Below, in pieces: positions 33,600-44,460 of a DNA stretch of 64,000 bases. The stretch spans positions 15,056,417-15,120,416 of the forward strand of contig NW_025335761.1 in assembly GCF_004798865.1 (NCBI RefSeq), read 5' to 3'. Position numbers and translations under genes: made by a program. The stretch is from Varanus komodoensis (lineage: Eukaryota > Chordata > Lepidosauria > Squamata > Varanidae). The notes beneath the pieces are model-generated. The model did no database searches and was not told the DNA's origin. It saw only the letters and a list, made by a program, of their open reading frames with translations. Within the stretch, counting starts at the first letter, position 1. Each line of letters begins with the position of its first letter.

Positions 33600-36171
33600 C
33601 ACATTTGTGGTGTGTGGTCTATAATGTGGAATAGCATGCAGTCATTATGAATACAATGATAATTAATGTGCTTTTAGCCATAAAAGAGGACACATATTAG
33701 TCACTTATCTTGAGTCTGAGGTCACTATACAATGAGCAAGTATTCTGCCTAATAATTATATCAGGCACAAGTTCCTAGTAGGGAAACAACCCATAATTTA
33801 GGTTTATACATGTGAAGGCACATCTTGGTCTGAGTTTACATAAACATTATTAGTTTCCATATGATCCGGGTAAGGTCATCTATACGGAAGGATTAAGGAA
33901 TATCACCCTTCATTAAATTAGCTCAAGAAAATCTCTCTGTTTGCATACATCTTTGCCTCACCCTCCTCTGACAGTTGGAGAGGATATGAATAGAGGCCTG
34001 CGGTGACTGCACCCTCACCTCCAGCAGATGAAAAAACAAACACAGCCATTCTCCTGTTTGTTGTTTTAGAGCAGGGCGCTCCTTCCATGACAAAACCCAT
34101 TTCCCTACAGGCAGCAGGCTAAGACTTGTTTGCTTATGGTTCTTTCAAGGAAAAGGAGACTTTACAAGGAGCACAGCCTTCAAGCACCTATATCCTGTTG
34201 ATAAACAGGAAAAGAAAAGGTGGCCAGGAGTGGGGGTGCCGCTTCCATTCTGCAAGCACCACTTGCCAAAGGTAGCCGGGCTTTTACTGATTCATGGCTG
34301 ATGAAGCTGCAGTTCTGGGACAGCAAGTTGTTCCTGGCATTGAAAGGGCTTTTACACCAGGGACTGTATGGAGATGTGTACAGGGGGAATTCACACCTCT
34401 CAGATGGAGTGCTGAGCTTTTACCATGTCTAAATTCCTTCTGTGGTTAGCTAATGGAGTTAAACCTGTACCTTATACAATGTGGACACTCTCACTAGTAG
34501 TGCAGAACTTGTCAATGTGATGTGTGTTACTTAAAAACCAATGTTAGCTTTTTCTGTACCTGTATATTTGCAGGCAAAGCTCATCAGGACAGGTCTTGTC
34601 GCCTGTCTTTAAAATAAAAACTCCATAATCCTAAACGGGAGAGTTCCTGTGCATTTTCCTCATGGCTGAGTAAACCGGGGCTTGGGAGATAACATTTCTG
34701 GAACAGGGGGCTTGACGCCCAGGCATGCCTGCGTCTTATCACTTTCCTTTTGTGAAATAGCATAAGCCCTGTAAAAGAAAGACCATTTGGGCCTGACTTT
34801 GAACATCACAGCTGCAGTTTATTTTGTATGCTTTTCAGAACTGCCAAATGCTGGTACTGAAAGCCCCTGAACTTTGAGGATGTTTGGGCTGGGTTCAAAC
34901 TCTGATGATTAATCCCATCTGCACTTAGTGGTAAGATAAGCTTTCCTATTGTGGGTTCAGACTAGAATGAAGTGTGAAGTGTACTAATGCTGCTTAGGGG
35001 CTTAATTTAAAGGTACCTAATATCATCAATGCCTTCTGCCAGCTTTAACAAGCACAAACACGGCAGCACCCCATGACGTGTACAGTGATGTTCCTCTGGC
35101 AACGAACACCCAGACCGACTTCGGTCTCCTTTTGGCAGAGCTCCCTCAAGCAAGGAGTGTGAGAAGGAGGGGGCAAGTACACTTAGATACACGCAGACAA
35201 ATGTGCACAGACTTCTCACTCCCAGTGTTAACTAACTATCAGGGCCAGCCCTACCATTAGACAGGAGAAGGCTCCTTCAGGCAGCAGACGCTGCATGACA
35301 GGAATGCTGTTGAAGCACTGGATCGTGGCCTGCCCTGTGCCCCCTGAGCCAGGCTGCAGCTCACAGGTGCAGTGGAGGACGGTGCCCAGGCACTGCTGCT
35401 GAGGTAAAATTCATCTGCCTCTCGGGCCGAGTTGATTTGTGGAATGGGGCGGCAAGGGGTGTCTGGAGCAGCGAAATGTCAGGTTCCAACCTTGACACCA
35501 GTACCTTGCACGTGTGTACGGAGGAAGGCTGCAGCAGGGTGGTCGTGCCTGTGGTGTACAGGGAAGAAGCTGCGCACACAAAGCAATGCCATGGCCCAAG
35601 AGTGAGCCCCCCAAGGGAACTCGCTTTCGAGTACTTGCACACTTCCAGTACCTGTCCTTAAGGGCCTAAGCCAGTTTTCAACTTTCGGCCAGGCAAATAA
35701 ATGTGCGCAGCAAAGAGGTGTTTCTTCTAATCAGCTGTCCCCTCCCTGTTATATATTGTGCAGGCAAATAGAATATGCAAAGGAAGCGTTATATCCAGTA
35801 CCTCTGTTGCTGCTGGGTGCAAAATCTCAGTTGGCCCAAGTGTCCTGCAATGCCAAATAAGCCCTATAAAAGCCTTTATAGTAGATGCCTGGAAAGCGGT
35901 GTGTCATCACCTAGCTGTCATGTGTCGCCATCAAGTTCCTGTACTTTCAGTCACGTCCTTCCCTGATCCTCCTGTGTTAATCAGAGCGAGCACGTACTTA
36001 AACCTCTTTCACTGAAAACCCTGTGACTCGACAGTTCTCATTAACTGTTGCTGTGATCTGAGTCTAGCAATATAAGAAAAAATCAGTCTGTTCCCATTCA
36101 TGTGCTGAAGTTACCCAAAGCCTCTCCTTCAGCACTTCAAATACAATTGCTAGTGAATAGTAATGCATAGA
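33600..36171. other. Unassigned stretch
   Basis: No gene recognised. At 35241 the text AGGGCCAGCCCTACCATTAG resembles the left end of an interspersed reptile repeat, but no right end was found. 35240-35660 is GC-richer than its surroundings. Confidence 0.35.
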
Positions 36172-36590
36172 GATATAGAAACATAGAAACAGAGTGAGTC
36201 AGAAGGACCCCCTGGGCCATCTAGTGTGACCCCCGACTCCACTCATGACATGCCTACCATATGCATATCCAGCCTATCCTTAAACACCCTCACCAATGGT
36301 GCCTCAACCACCTCCTGTGGAAGCCCGTTCCATACCCTCAGGGTCCTAACCGTCCAGAAGTACTTCTTGGCATCCACCCTAAATCTTGGTTCCCTGATCT
36401 TTGATCCATTGGAACATGTCTTGCCCTCCACTGCAGGGGGAAAAGGTCATGACCCACCTCTGCATGGCACCCCCCACATACCTGTACGTCACTAACAGGT
36501 CCTCTCTCAAGGCTGAAAAGACCCAGCTCCTTCAGTCTCCTCTAGAACCAGCCACCATCCTAGTGGCCCTTCTGCACTGATCCCAACCTT
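36172..36590 (-). mobile_element. CR1 LINE 3' end (same subfamily as 31346)
   Basis: The plus strand starts AGATATAGAAACATAGAAAC (reverse of the CR1 tail). The minus strand encodes EPRFRVDAKKYFWTVRTLRV, WNGLPQEVVEAPLVRVFKDR, the CR1 C-terminal end. It continues upstream to about 36590 with the 'CTCCTTCAGTCTCCTCTAG' text. 5'-truncated. Confidence 0.9.
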
Positions 36591-37904
36591 GCCCTGGAAT
36601 TGCACAGGGGTGTGCATGTGTGCATACCTCTGGAGTATTTCAATTTGAAGAGGATCAGGGGTGTTTTCTCTCTCTGTTTGTTTTATAGTCACTGTTATAC
36701 AGGTCAGGTTGTTTTAAATAAACCATTTAATATGTGTCTAATTTAACACTGGAAAATAATGGGTGTCACTGGGCAGCAGCATAAGGAAAGTCAGCAAATT
36801 GCTTTAATATTAGTTGCATTTATTCTCCAAAATGTCAAGCCTTGTAACACAAAAATATCATGGTGCATTATTGCACATTTTGTTGGGCTTTCCATTCCCA
36901 GAGTCAAGAATATTGTCCTGTGATCTTAGATATATACACATGTGCGTGTGCATATTCATACTAGTCCACATCAGTTCTGCACATTAACTAACAGACCAAG
37001 GAGACTTGAACATATTCAGTTGTGCAATCTCTCCAAGAAAAGCAGACCAACAAAGATATACTTGTATGCACATCTTCTGAAGCAGTCTAGCAATCTACCA
37101 ACCATCCTTGCAATGTCCCCAACTGAGGTGCCCTCAGGTTTCTTTCTTAGGAAAAATGTTACGTTTTCTTTGCGGAGATTAATAATATATGTCAGGTTTG
37201 AGTGCCACAGAAGTCTAGCATCTCTCCTCTCTAGAAACAAAGCACAAGACCCTCAACGAAGTCTCTAGGGACATCACCCTAGAGATGGTGGTGATGTGAA
37301 ACCAGCACTCTGGAACTGAGTCCGTGGTAAATATACAACACTATCAAAGTCATATGCTACAGTAACTGGAAATCTTTGGTGGGAAAGGGTTGGACAGTAT
37401 TAAGTACTGTAATTATTTAGTGCAATATTTATTATTCTTTCTTGGAATTTATTGCTTAAAAGGAGAAACAGGAAAATGACGGAAGTTGTATGATGAGCGA
37501 TGAAACGGAGTGGAGAGACTGGCAATGTAGGCAGGGAAGCGGAAGTGCTGGAGAGAAGCTCTCAGTTCCTACAGAGGCCAGCATGGACACTGAGAACTGA
37601 ATAAGGGACTTTCCTCAAAGCCAAAACCTGCCAGTGATTTAAACACTAAGCATTCTAGCCCTCAAATTATACTCAACAAAAGGCCAAAGAGGTGATAATA
37701 GCCAACAAAAGGGTGGGAATGCCTTGCTGGAGTCCCTTGAGTCCCAACCACTGATGTGTAAAGTAATAAAACAGCTGGGAGAAGTGACTCCAGGAAAGAA
37801 GGGGAGGAAGGAGGGGCAGGTGTCTGAGAAAAGCGGAACTGAACTGGAGTCTTCAAATCCTCGAATGAATGTGAATGTGGCAGTGCTCTTCTTGGCATGG
37901 TGCT
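36591..37904. other. Unassigned stretch
   Basis: No element recognised. A minus-strand frame at 37240-37016 (ending GLLFLERLHN) looks protein-like in composition, but I cannot place it in a family. Confidence 0.3.
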
Positions 37905-37990
37905 TGCCCTCTGTTTATTTGAAACTTTTTACCCCACCCTTCAGCTATAAAAGCCTGCCAGAGTGGCTTGTAAAGATTAATAAATAGAGG
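37905..37990 (-). mobile_element. L2-like LINE 3' end fragment
   Basis: The plus strand reads CTGTTTATTTGAAACTTTTT, ACCCCACCCTTCAGCTATAA and GAGTGGCTTGTAAAGATTAA, the reverse complement of a 'GGGTGGGGTAAAAAGTTT' end with AAATAAA tail. Confidence 0.5.
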
Positions 37991-37999
37991 TTCATGTTG

Positions 38000-38364
38000 C
38001 ACTTTAAAGGCTTGCTGTCCAAAAGAGCTGACACAAAAGGAAAAGGGGCTGGGAAGGAAGAGGGGAAAAACAAAACTCACGCACCAGTTCTTAGTTTCAA
38101 ATTCCTTATAGCAGTGATTTCTGGCAGGGTAGGACGAAACATACTGTTTCTCCTCGGGCCACTGTAGAGCACATGGTGGTCTCCAGCTGGCCATGATGGC
38201 CCTCTTGGGAGACAAGGGTGCAGCCCCTCAATCCCCCTTTGTTCTCCAAGGCCCAGCTGGTCTAGCAGGGTGGATGGCTTGACTGGGTTAGAGATGAGGT
38301 AAGAGGAGTGCTGCTGCGTATTCTGATGGCCCCACAAAGGAGTGGAAGCCCTAAGTGTTGGATA
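38000..38364. other. Unassigned stretch
   Basis: Nothing recognised. Confidence 0.3.
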
Positions 38365-38366
38365 TA

Positions 38367-38666
38367 CAGTAGTCCCCTGAAATTCATGGGGGTTACATTC
38401 CTAAAGTACCTGCAAACTGTGAAAAACCGCAAATTTGGTGCTGGCAATGGGCGTTGGCCGCCAAGCGGTGTGGGCGGGAGGCACGGGCCGGGCTGGGGGC
38501 GGGCGCATGCACACAGAGATTTTCTCCGAGTGAGTCCAAACTTGGAGGAAACTATCTCCTTGCAAGTAAGCCACCGCACAAGGAGATCGGCTTGGACTTG
38601 CTTGGAGAAACATCCCATGAAAGACTGAAGCCACGAACGCTGAACCGCGACTTCACAGGGGTACTG
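38367..38666. mobile_element. Tigger/pogo-like Tc1-mariner MITE (300 bp)
   Basis: Starts CAGTAGTCCCCTGAAATTCA after TA (38365-38366) and ends ...CACAGGGGTACTG before TA (38667-38668). The reverse of the right end, CAGTACCCCTGTGAA, pairs with the left end. Near the left end AAAACCGCAAATTTG faces GAACCGCGACTTCAC near the right, the usual 'AACCGC' subterminal words of Tigger-type elements. There is no transposase. The interior is GC-rich (38450-38515). Confidence 0.8.
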
Positions 38667-40250
38667 TATGAATAAGAATGGTCCATATGCATCTGCTCTA
38701 TTGCTTTCTTTACTTGAAACAACTAGCCTGGACAAGGAGGCAGTTTCTATAGGAAGAATATTAGGAGAATACATTAAATGGCAGCAAGTCTGAATTTATC
38801 AGTAGCATGCATCCCATAAGAACATAAGAAAAGCCAAGCTGGATCAGACCAAAAGTCCATCTAGTCCAGCACTCTGTACACAGGGGGCAAGCCAGCTGCC
38901 TGCAAGATCTCTCCTCCTGCCCAGCTCCTCAGCAACTGGCATATGCAGGCATGCCACCTCTGGTAAGGGCGGTAGTGCTCAGCCAGCAAGGCTAGGAACC
39001 GCCTCCTCCATGAATCTGTCCCATCTGCTTTTAAAGCCATCCAAATGGGTGCCCTTCACCACTTCCTATGGCAGTGAATTCCACAGTTTAACTATATGTT
39101 GTGTGAAGGATTACTCCCTTTTACCTCTCCTAAATCTACCTCCAATCAGCTTCATGGGATGACCCTGGGTTCAAGTATTACGGGAGAGGGAGGGAAGTCT
39201 CTCCATCTCACCTCCACAGCGTGCATTGTTTTAAACACCTCTATCACGTCTCCTCTTACCTCTTTCTTAAGCTGAACAGTCCTGGTTGTTGTACCTGCTC
39301 CTAACAGGGCAGTTGATCCAGCCCCCTGGTCATTTTTGCTGACCTTCTCTGTACTTTTCCCAACTCAGTAATGTCCTTTTGCATAATGTAAAGCAACCAG
39401 AATGGAACAGAATATTCCAAGTGTGGCTCGACCAAAGATTTGTGTAAGTGGAACACAATCTTGGCAGTTCTACTTTTTATTCCATTCCTAATTATGCCTA
39501 GCGTGGAGTTGCCCTTTTCACAGCAGCTGCAAACTAGGTCAACGTTTTCATCAAGTTGTCTACTACCACCCCAAGATCCCTTTCTTGCTCAGTGACTGCT
39601 AGCTCAGATCCCATCAGCACATACTTGAAGTTGGGATTTTTTTTTGTCCCAACATTCATGACTTTACATTTGCTTACACTGAACTGCTTTTGCCATTTGA
39701 TGCCCATTCTCCCAGCTTAGAGAGATACCTTTGGAGCTCCATACGATTCGTTTGTTTTTAACTATCCAAAATAGTTTAGTGTCTTCAGCAAATCTGGCCA
39801 CTTCACTATTTACTCCTAATTCCAGGTCGTTTATGAATAGGATGAAAAGCATTGGTTCTCATACAGAACCTGTGGGACTGCACTGGTGACATCTTTTCCA
39901 CTGGGAGAAATTGTCATTCGATCTTACCTTCTGCCCTCTGTTCTTTAACCAGTTAGTGATCCATAAAAGCTCCCACCCCTTTTATTCCATTACTGCTTAG
40001 TTTACACACAAGCCTTTGGTGAGAGACTGTCAAAAAACCTTTTCAAAGTCCAAGTAAATAATGTTTCCTGGATTGTCCCTGTCAACATGCTTATTGACAC
40101 TCTCAAAGAACTCCAATAGGTTACTGAGACAAAACTTACCTTTGTGGAAGCCATGTACATAGAAGGCTTGTCCCTCTATGCATTTATTGCTTCTCTCTAT
40201 AATGATGCTTTCAAGCAATTTACTCTTTCCTCCCTTGTGGTATGCGCAGA

Positions 40251-40387
40251 AACACAGAAACTGAGCGAGTCAGAAGGGGTCTCCTGGGCCATCTAGTCTG
40301 ACCCCCGGCTCCAGCCAGTTCCGCTCATGCCATGTCTACCATGTGCATGTCTAGCCTATCCTTGAGCACCCTCACTGATGGGGCATA
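40251..40387 (-). mobile_element. Short CR1 3' end inside the longer CR1
   Basis: CAGAAACACAGAAACTGAGC, GCCATCTAGTCTGACCCCC and ATGTCTAGCCTATCCTTGAG match the 3' UTR of the subfamily at 31346 and 36172, not the host CR1, which has a TTCTTATG tail. Only about 137 bp were inserted or kept. Confidence 0.85.
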
Positions 40388-40690
40388 TTATCTATGCCTC
40401 CATTATAGTGTTTTTAGTAATCTCCAAGCACTTTAAAGTGGTTTTTTAAATTCCCGTTCAACTTTTTACCAGTTCCCTTCATTTTTGAGAAGTTACCACT
40501 TTTGATTTGAATGCAACTGCAGTCTTCCACCTAACTGTATAGTAAATTTGATACCCGCATGGTCATTGTAACCTAATGGCTCAACAACACCAACATTTTG
40601 TACTATGTCCTGGGCTACCCCACTTAGGACTAAAGACAAGAGTGCCTCTCCTCTGATGACCAAGTGCTCTAGGACACCTTTTCTATGGCC

Positions 40691-40705
40691 GGGGGGGGGG
40701 GGGGG
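40691..40705. repeat. 15-bp G run
   Basis: Uninterrupted G homopolymer inside the CR1 endonuclease remains. Its length is likely variable and prone to sequencing error. Confidence 0.9.
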
Positions 40706-41650
40706 CTGTGGAAAGTTCTAGACTTAGCTAGAGAAAATAGGGGCACGGCGCAGGCGCAGCACCCATACGTGTGATGCTCAGAGACCACGATGAAGAACAT
40801 ACACTTATCCGGTCAATATGTGGGTAGCTGAAGTCACCCATTCTTGCAGTACTGCCTTTGTTGGAGGCCTCTGTGATATTTCCCATCTCAAGATCACCCT
40901 GAGCGTTCTGGTCTGGAGGTTGGCTGCATGTTCCTATGACTAAGAGCCAGGAATTTTCACCCATAGTGCTTCTATGGAGGAGTCTTCACACTTTAGATGA
41001 TCAAATCTGCTGGACTCTGTTCTCTCAACATAGAGGGCAACACCTCCTCTGGTACACCCTGACCTCTTTACTGTAGAGTTTATATCCAAAGATACCTCAC
41101 TGGTTATCTTCACTCCACCAGGTTTCTGTAATGCCCACTATATCAGCTTCTCCTTTATCACCAGATACTCCAGCTCTCCCACTTTGGCCCTAAGGCTTCT
41201 AGCATTTGCACAGAAACTCTCTCTAGCTGCATGCACCTTTTGTTCAGGCACTTCGTTCTCTCTGACTGATTGTCATGGTTTACCATAACCTATTTCCTCT
41301 CCTCCTACACTTGGGCAATGTGAAACTTCCTCCCTTTTATCCACTAGGGATGATTTGACCCAAACCGGTTGCTTCCTAGCTCCTTCCCCTGTGGTTCACG
41401 TTGAAAGCTGTTCTGCCACCTTTTTAATGTTACATGCCAGCAGTCTGGTTCCATCTGGTTCAAGTGGAGCCCATACAGGCCTGGCTTGTCCCAAAATGTT
41501 CTCCTTTGCCTAACAAATCTAAAACCTTCCTCTCTACACCACTGTCTCATCCACACATTGAGACTCCTCAGGTGCAAACCTCTGGCTGGCTGGCAGAGGG
41601 CATGGAAGTAGTAGCATTTCAGATAGTATAAGCAGGACTTCTTCAGAGTA

Positions 41651-43682
41651 AACATGCATAGAATCAGTTCATAATGTATTTTATTCCTTACATATCTGAC
41701 ATAAGCACTGCCAGGAGAGGGCCCCACACCTGCACAAAAGAGGACCTTTAATTCCAGGCAGTGCCCATAGCTGAGGGGGCACCTTCATGGATGAAGGAGG
41801 CACTAGCATTGATTAAGGAAAGGCATTTCAGTTTGTGCCACTCCTAGTTACAGGAGAGGTGGGTAGAAGGAACCTGGATCTCTCTTCTCCACCCTTGCCC
41901 ATGCAGCCTAGAGTGACAGGTGAGATGGAAGAGAGTAGGGAAGTGTCCGCTAAAGGGGAAGCCCACTCCAGAATCGGTTGCTGCATCTGTCATCTGTTAG
42001 GAGCACCTGCACCTTGTTTCCTCCTTTGGGTACCATAAGAATGCTATTTGTTATTTTTTAAAATGCAGCCACAGGTTGGATGAAACTAAGCAGTGGGCCA
42101 GTTCTGCCCCATGGAATGTGGGTTCCTTTCTCTAGTTTAACCAGACCCTGTGGAGCTTTTGACGTGAATTCTAATACTGAAGTGGGATTACTTGGTTTTT
42201 AGTTGGTTTTCATGGTCTTATGCTAGTTCTAAGATTTCACTGCTATGCTCATTTTAGAGATCATTGGATGGTATCATTTTTTTGTAATGATGGTTCTTTG
42301 ATGTTTGTGTTTTTCCAGTAGTGGCTGACAGCTCCAATGTTAGTGGGTTGGCTTATCCACTCTGGGTTAGTCTGAACTTTAAAAGACTTATCCATGGTGC
42401 TGAGACTATTTTGGGGCCGGGGTTCAGTGCCATGGATAGTACCTTAAAAGTTCAGAATAAAATTCAGTGTGGATACACTGACCCTGGAACCACCAGCCTT
42501 TATACCGTGGCTTTTAGTTTTACTGAAGCAGCCTCATGAGAGCTATACCTAAAAGGCAGACTAAAAATTTCTTGGACTGGCTATGGGAAACCTCTGGCCT
42601 GCAGGCTAAATCCAGTCCACAAGCGGTGCTGATCCAGCCTGCTAGCTTCTCCCTGATGTCCCACCTCCTCTCCCCAAGCTTAACATCTAAATAAATATTG
42701 TTATATATTATCCAATACTTAAAAGAATAAATATTGCTATGTGCTATTCACTCCTTTAAGGGAGGCTCTGCTCTGGATTATTTCTAAGTATATAGGACTT
42801 GTGGCTATTTTACTGCTGTGTCAGGCAGTGAAGAAGAGGAAACAAAATGTTGCAGAACTGTTAGACCTTGCCCCAGTTTGTTAAAGTTTCTCCCCACCTG
42901 GCAATTTGCCCTTCTTGAAGAAATAGGCTCCACTTTTGATGGCTGTAATTTTTATTCCTGGTGCCCATACAAGCCATTCATACCTGGAGAAGTCCTCTTA
43001 TTGTGCCTCATGGTTTGCTGGACCTGGCTACCCTATCCAGGAAATTATCTTGAATTTCCCATATTTTTCAATTTCAAATAGAATTTGAATTGCACACCAG
43101 CATGCAGGGCAGCATGTAGCAGTCCTCCTCACCTTGTACCGGAGTTTGCATAGATTCCACAGCTGCCCCGTCTGCCTGCACATCAGCACAGCATGTGTAG
43201 GCCGATCCTTGCATCTCCTTTGCCTGTGTATGCTCTGTGGGGTTAATTCGAACAGAACCACTTTTTACTTGCAAGTGTTGTGCAAGATTGTTGTTTCAGA
43301 CTTCGTGCTTCCTTTCACCGTTGGTATCCGGTGGATTTATAATGCCTTTGAATTCCCTCTCTAGAACTAAATAAACAACTGATTCATGAATCTTCCTTCC
43401 TTCTCCTTCTGTTTTATGACTCATTTTATGCTCGACTTGTGCTTTGTAGTTAGAGCCACTATAGAAATACGACTGAGTAATAATATATCACTGCTCTCTC
43501 CTCCACATTCCTGGCAGTGAGAAGGTAGCCACCCTGATAACTTGACTGAAGGGAAGGGTATGGTACACAATAATAAAAAATAAAATGAGTAAGTGTTGAA
43601 GGACAGCACCTTTTAGAGAGGAGATTGCTAGAAAGCTGTGTCAATTCTGTCACATTTGGTTTCTTTGCAACGTCACCTCTAG
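41651..43682. other. Unassigned stretch
   Basis: No gene recognised. The true 5' border of the CR1 copy is uncertain and may extend to about 41730. A weak hAT-like text lies near 42584. Confidence 0.35.
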
Positions 43683-43765
43683 CAAGCTGGTGCCTTCCAG
43701 ATGCATTGGACTGCAACCCCCATCATTCCCAGCCAGCATCTGGAGGACACTAGGTTATGGGGGAG
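43683..43765. repeat. Palindromic repeat family B copy
   Basis: CTTCCAGATGCATTGGACTG, AACCCCCATCATTCCCAGCC and CATCTGGAGGACACTAGGTT form the two arms of the family B hairpin around AGCCAG. The right arm is shortened. Confidence 0.6.
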
Positions 43766-44362
43766 GCTAATTTACATGTACACAACCAGAGAACAGAAGC
43801 AGCAGTATGTCTACTACAAGTAGCATGTTTACTCACCCCTTATCAAATCTCCATAGAGAAACTGGCCTCTCAAGGTACGTATCTCCCAGAATTGTAATTC
43901 TCCCTCTCTTAGCTCCCCTACTCTCCAATTTTATTTTCTTTCTCAGACTCAAACTGCATGCAACATGCACCTGTATCAGTGTTGTGTGTTTTTTTCTTAC
44001 TTAAATGTCTGTGGGGGGAGATCTCATCCAGTCTGAAGCCCTGCTGCCTTGGGGCCAGGCAGTTCTCATCGATGTAAACGGAGGCTTTCCCCCTATTTCC
44101 TATGGAAATTGCCATTTCTGCATTTCAGAGCTGGCTCAGGAGTAAAGTGGGGGCACAGAGTGACCCCCCCAAGGCACCAATTTGTTTCAGAATCCCCAAG
44201 CTTACTTTTCATCAAGGCAAAAGCAGCAACACTGGGATATCTGAATGCTATATATCAAAGGTAACATGTATCCTGATCCTCAGTTTGTGTTTCTGTCCCA
44301 GCCCTTCCTTCTACTGTCACAAAACACTTGTTGTTGTTTGTTCCTTGTGGATGAAGGATGGA
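43766..44362. other. Unassigned stretch
   Basis: Nothing recognised. Confidence 0.3.
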
Positions 44363-44460
44363 GAGGACTACAACTTACAGCATTCCTGACCATGGGTAAT
44401 ACTAGGCAGGTCTTATGGGACTTGAAATACCAGACTTTCAGAGGACACCAGATGGGAAGG
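44363..44460. repeat. Palindromic repeat family B copy
   Basis: GGACTACAACTTACAGCATT, CCTGACCATGG, then TCTTATGGGACTTGAAATAC and TTCAGAGGACACCAGATGG reproduce the interior and right arm of family B. The left end is decayed. Confidence 0.5.

Larger units (their letters stand above)
38818..41650 (-). mobile_element. CR1 LINE, long copy with ORF1 and ORF2 remains
   Basis: On the minus strand, from high to low coordinates: the end of the ORF1 SGNH-esterase-like region (LRSLNVWMRQWCREEGFRF, GLHLN; about 41600-41430), the start of the ORF2 endonuclease (TRGGVALYV near 41050; MGDFSYPHID at about 40841-40812), the endonuclease end (LGYNDH, about 40560), then reverse transcriptase (KLLESIIIERS, KGKFCLSNLLEFFESVNKHV, NIIYLDFEKVF at 40230-40030; FINDLELGVNSEVARFAEDT at 39840-39778). 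It ends in the CR1 3' UTR with a TTCTTATGTTCTTATG tail at 38818. The catalytic FADD box is changed to FAED (39781-39792), and several frames are broken. About 0.6 kb expected between endonuclease and reverse transcriptase is missing at the point where another CR1 end sits (40251-40387). Confidence 0.92.

Noticed and set aside
37016-37240. Minus-strand frame ending GLLFLERLHN, briefly read as a cyclin-like fragment
   Set aside because: The likeness is only to a general helix pattern; no conserved cyclin-box residues or splice sites support it.
38262-38774. 170-codon minus-strand open frame
   Set aside because: It runs straight through the Tigger-like MITE, whose GC-rich interior lowers stop frequency.
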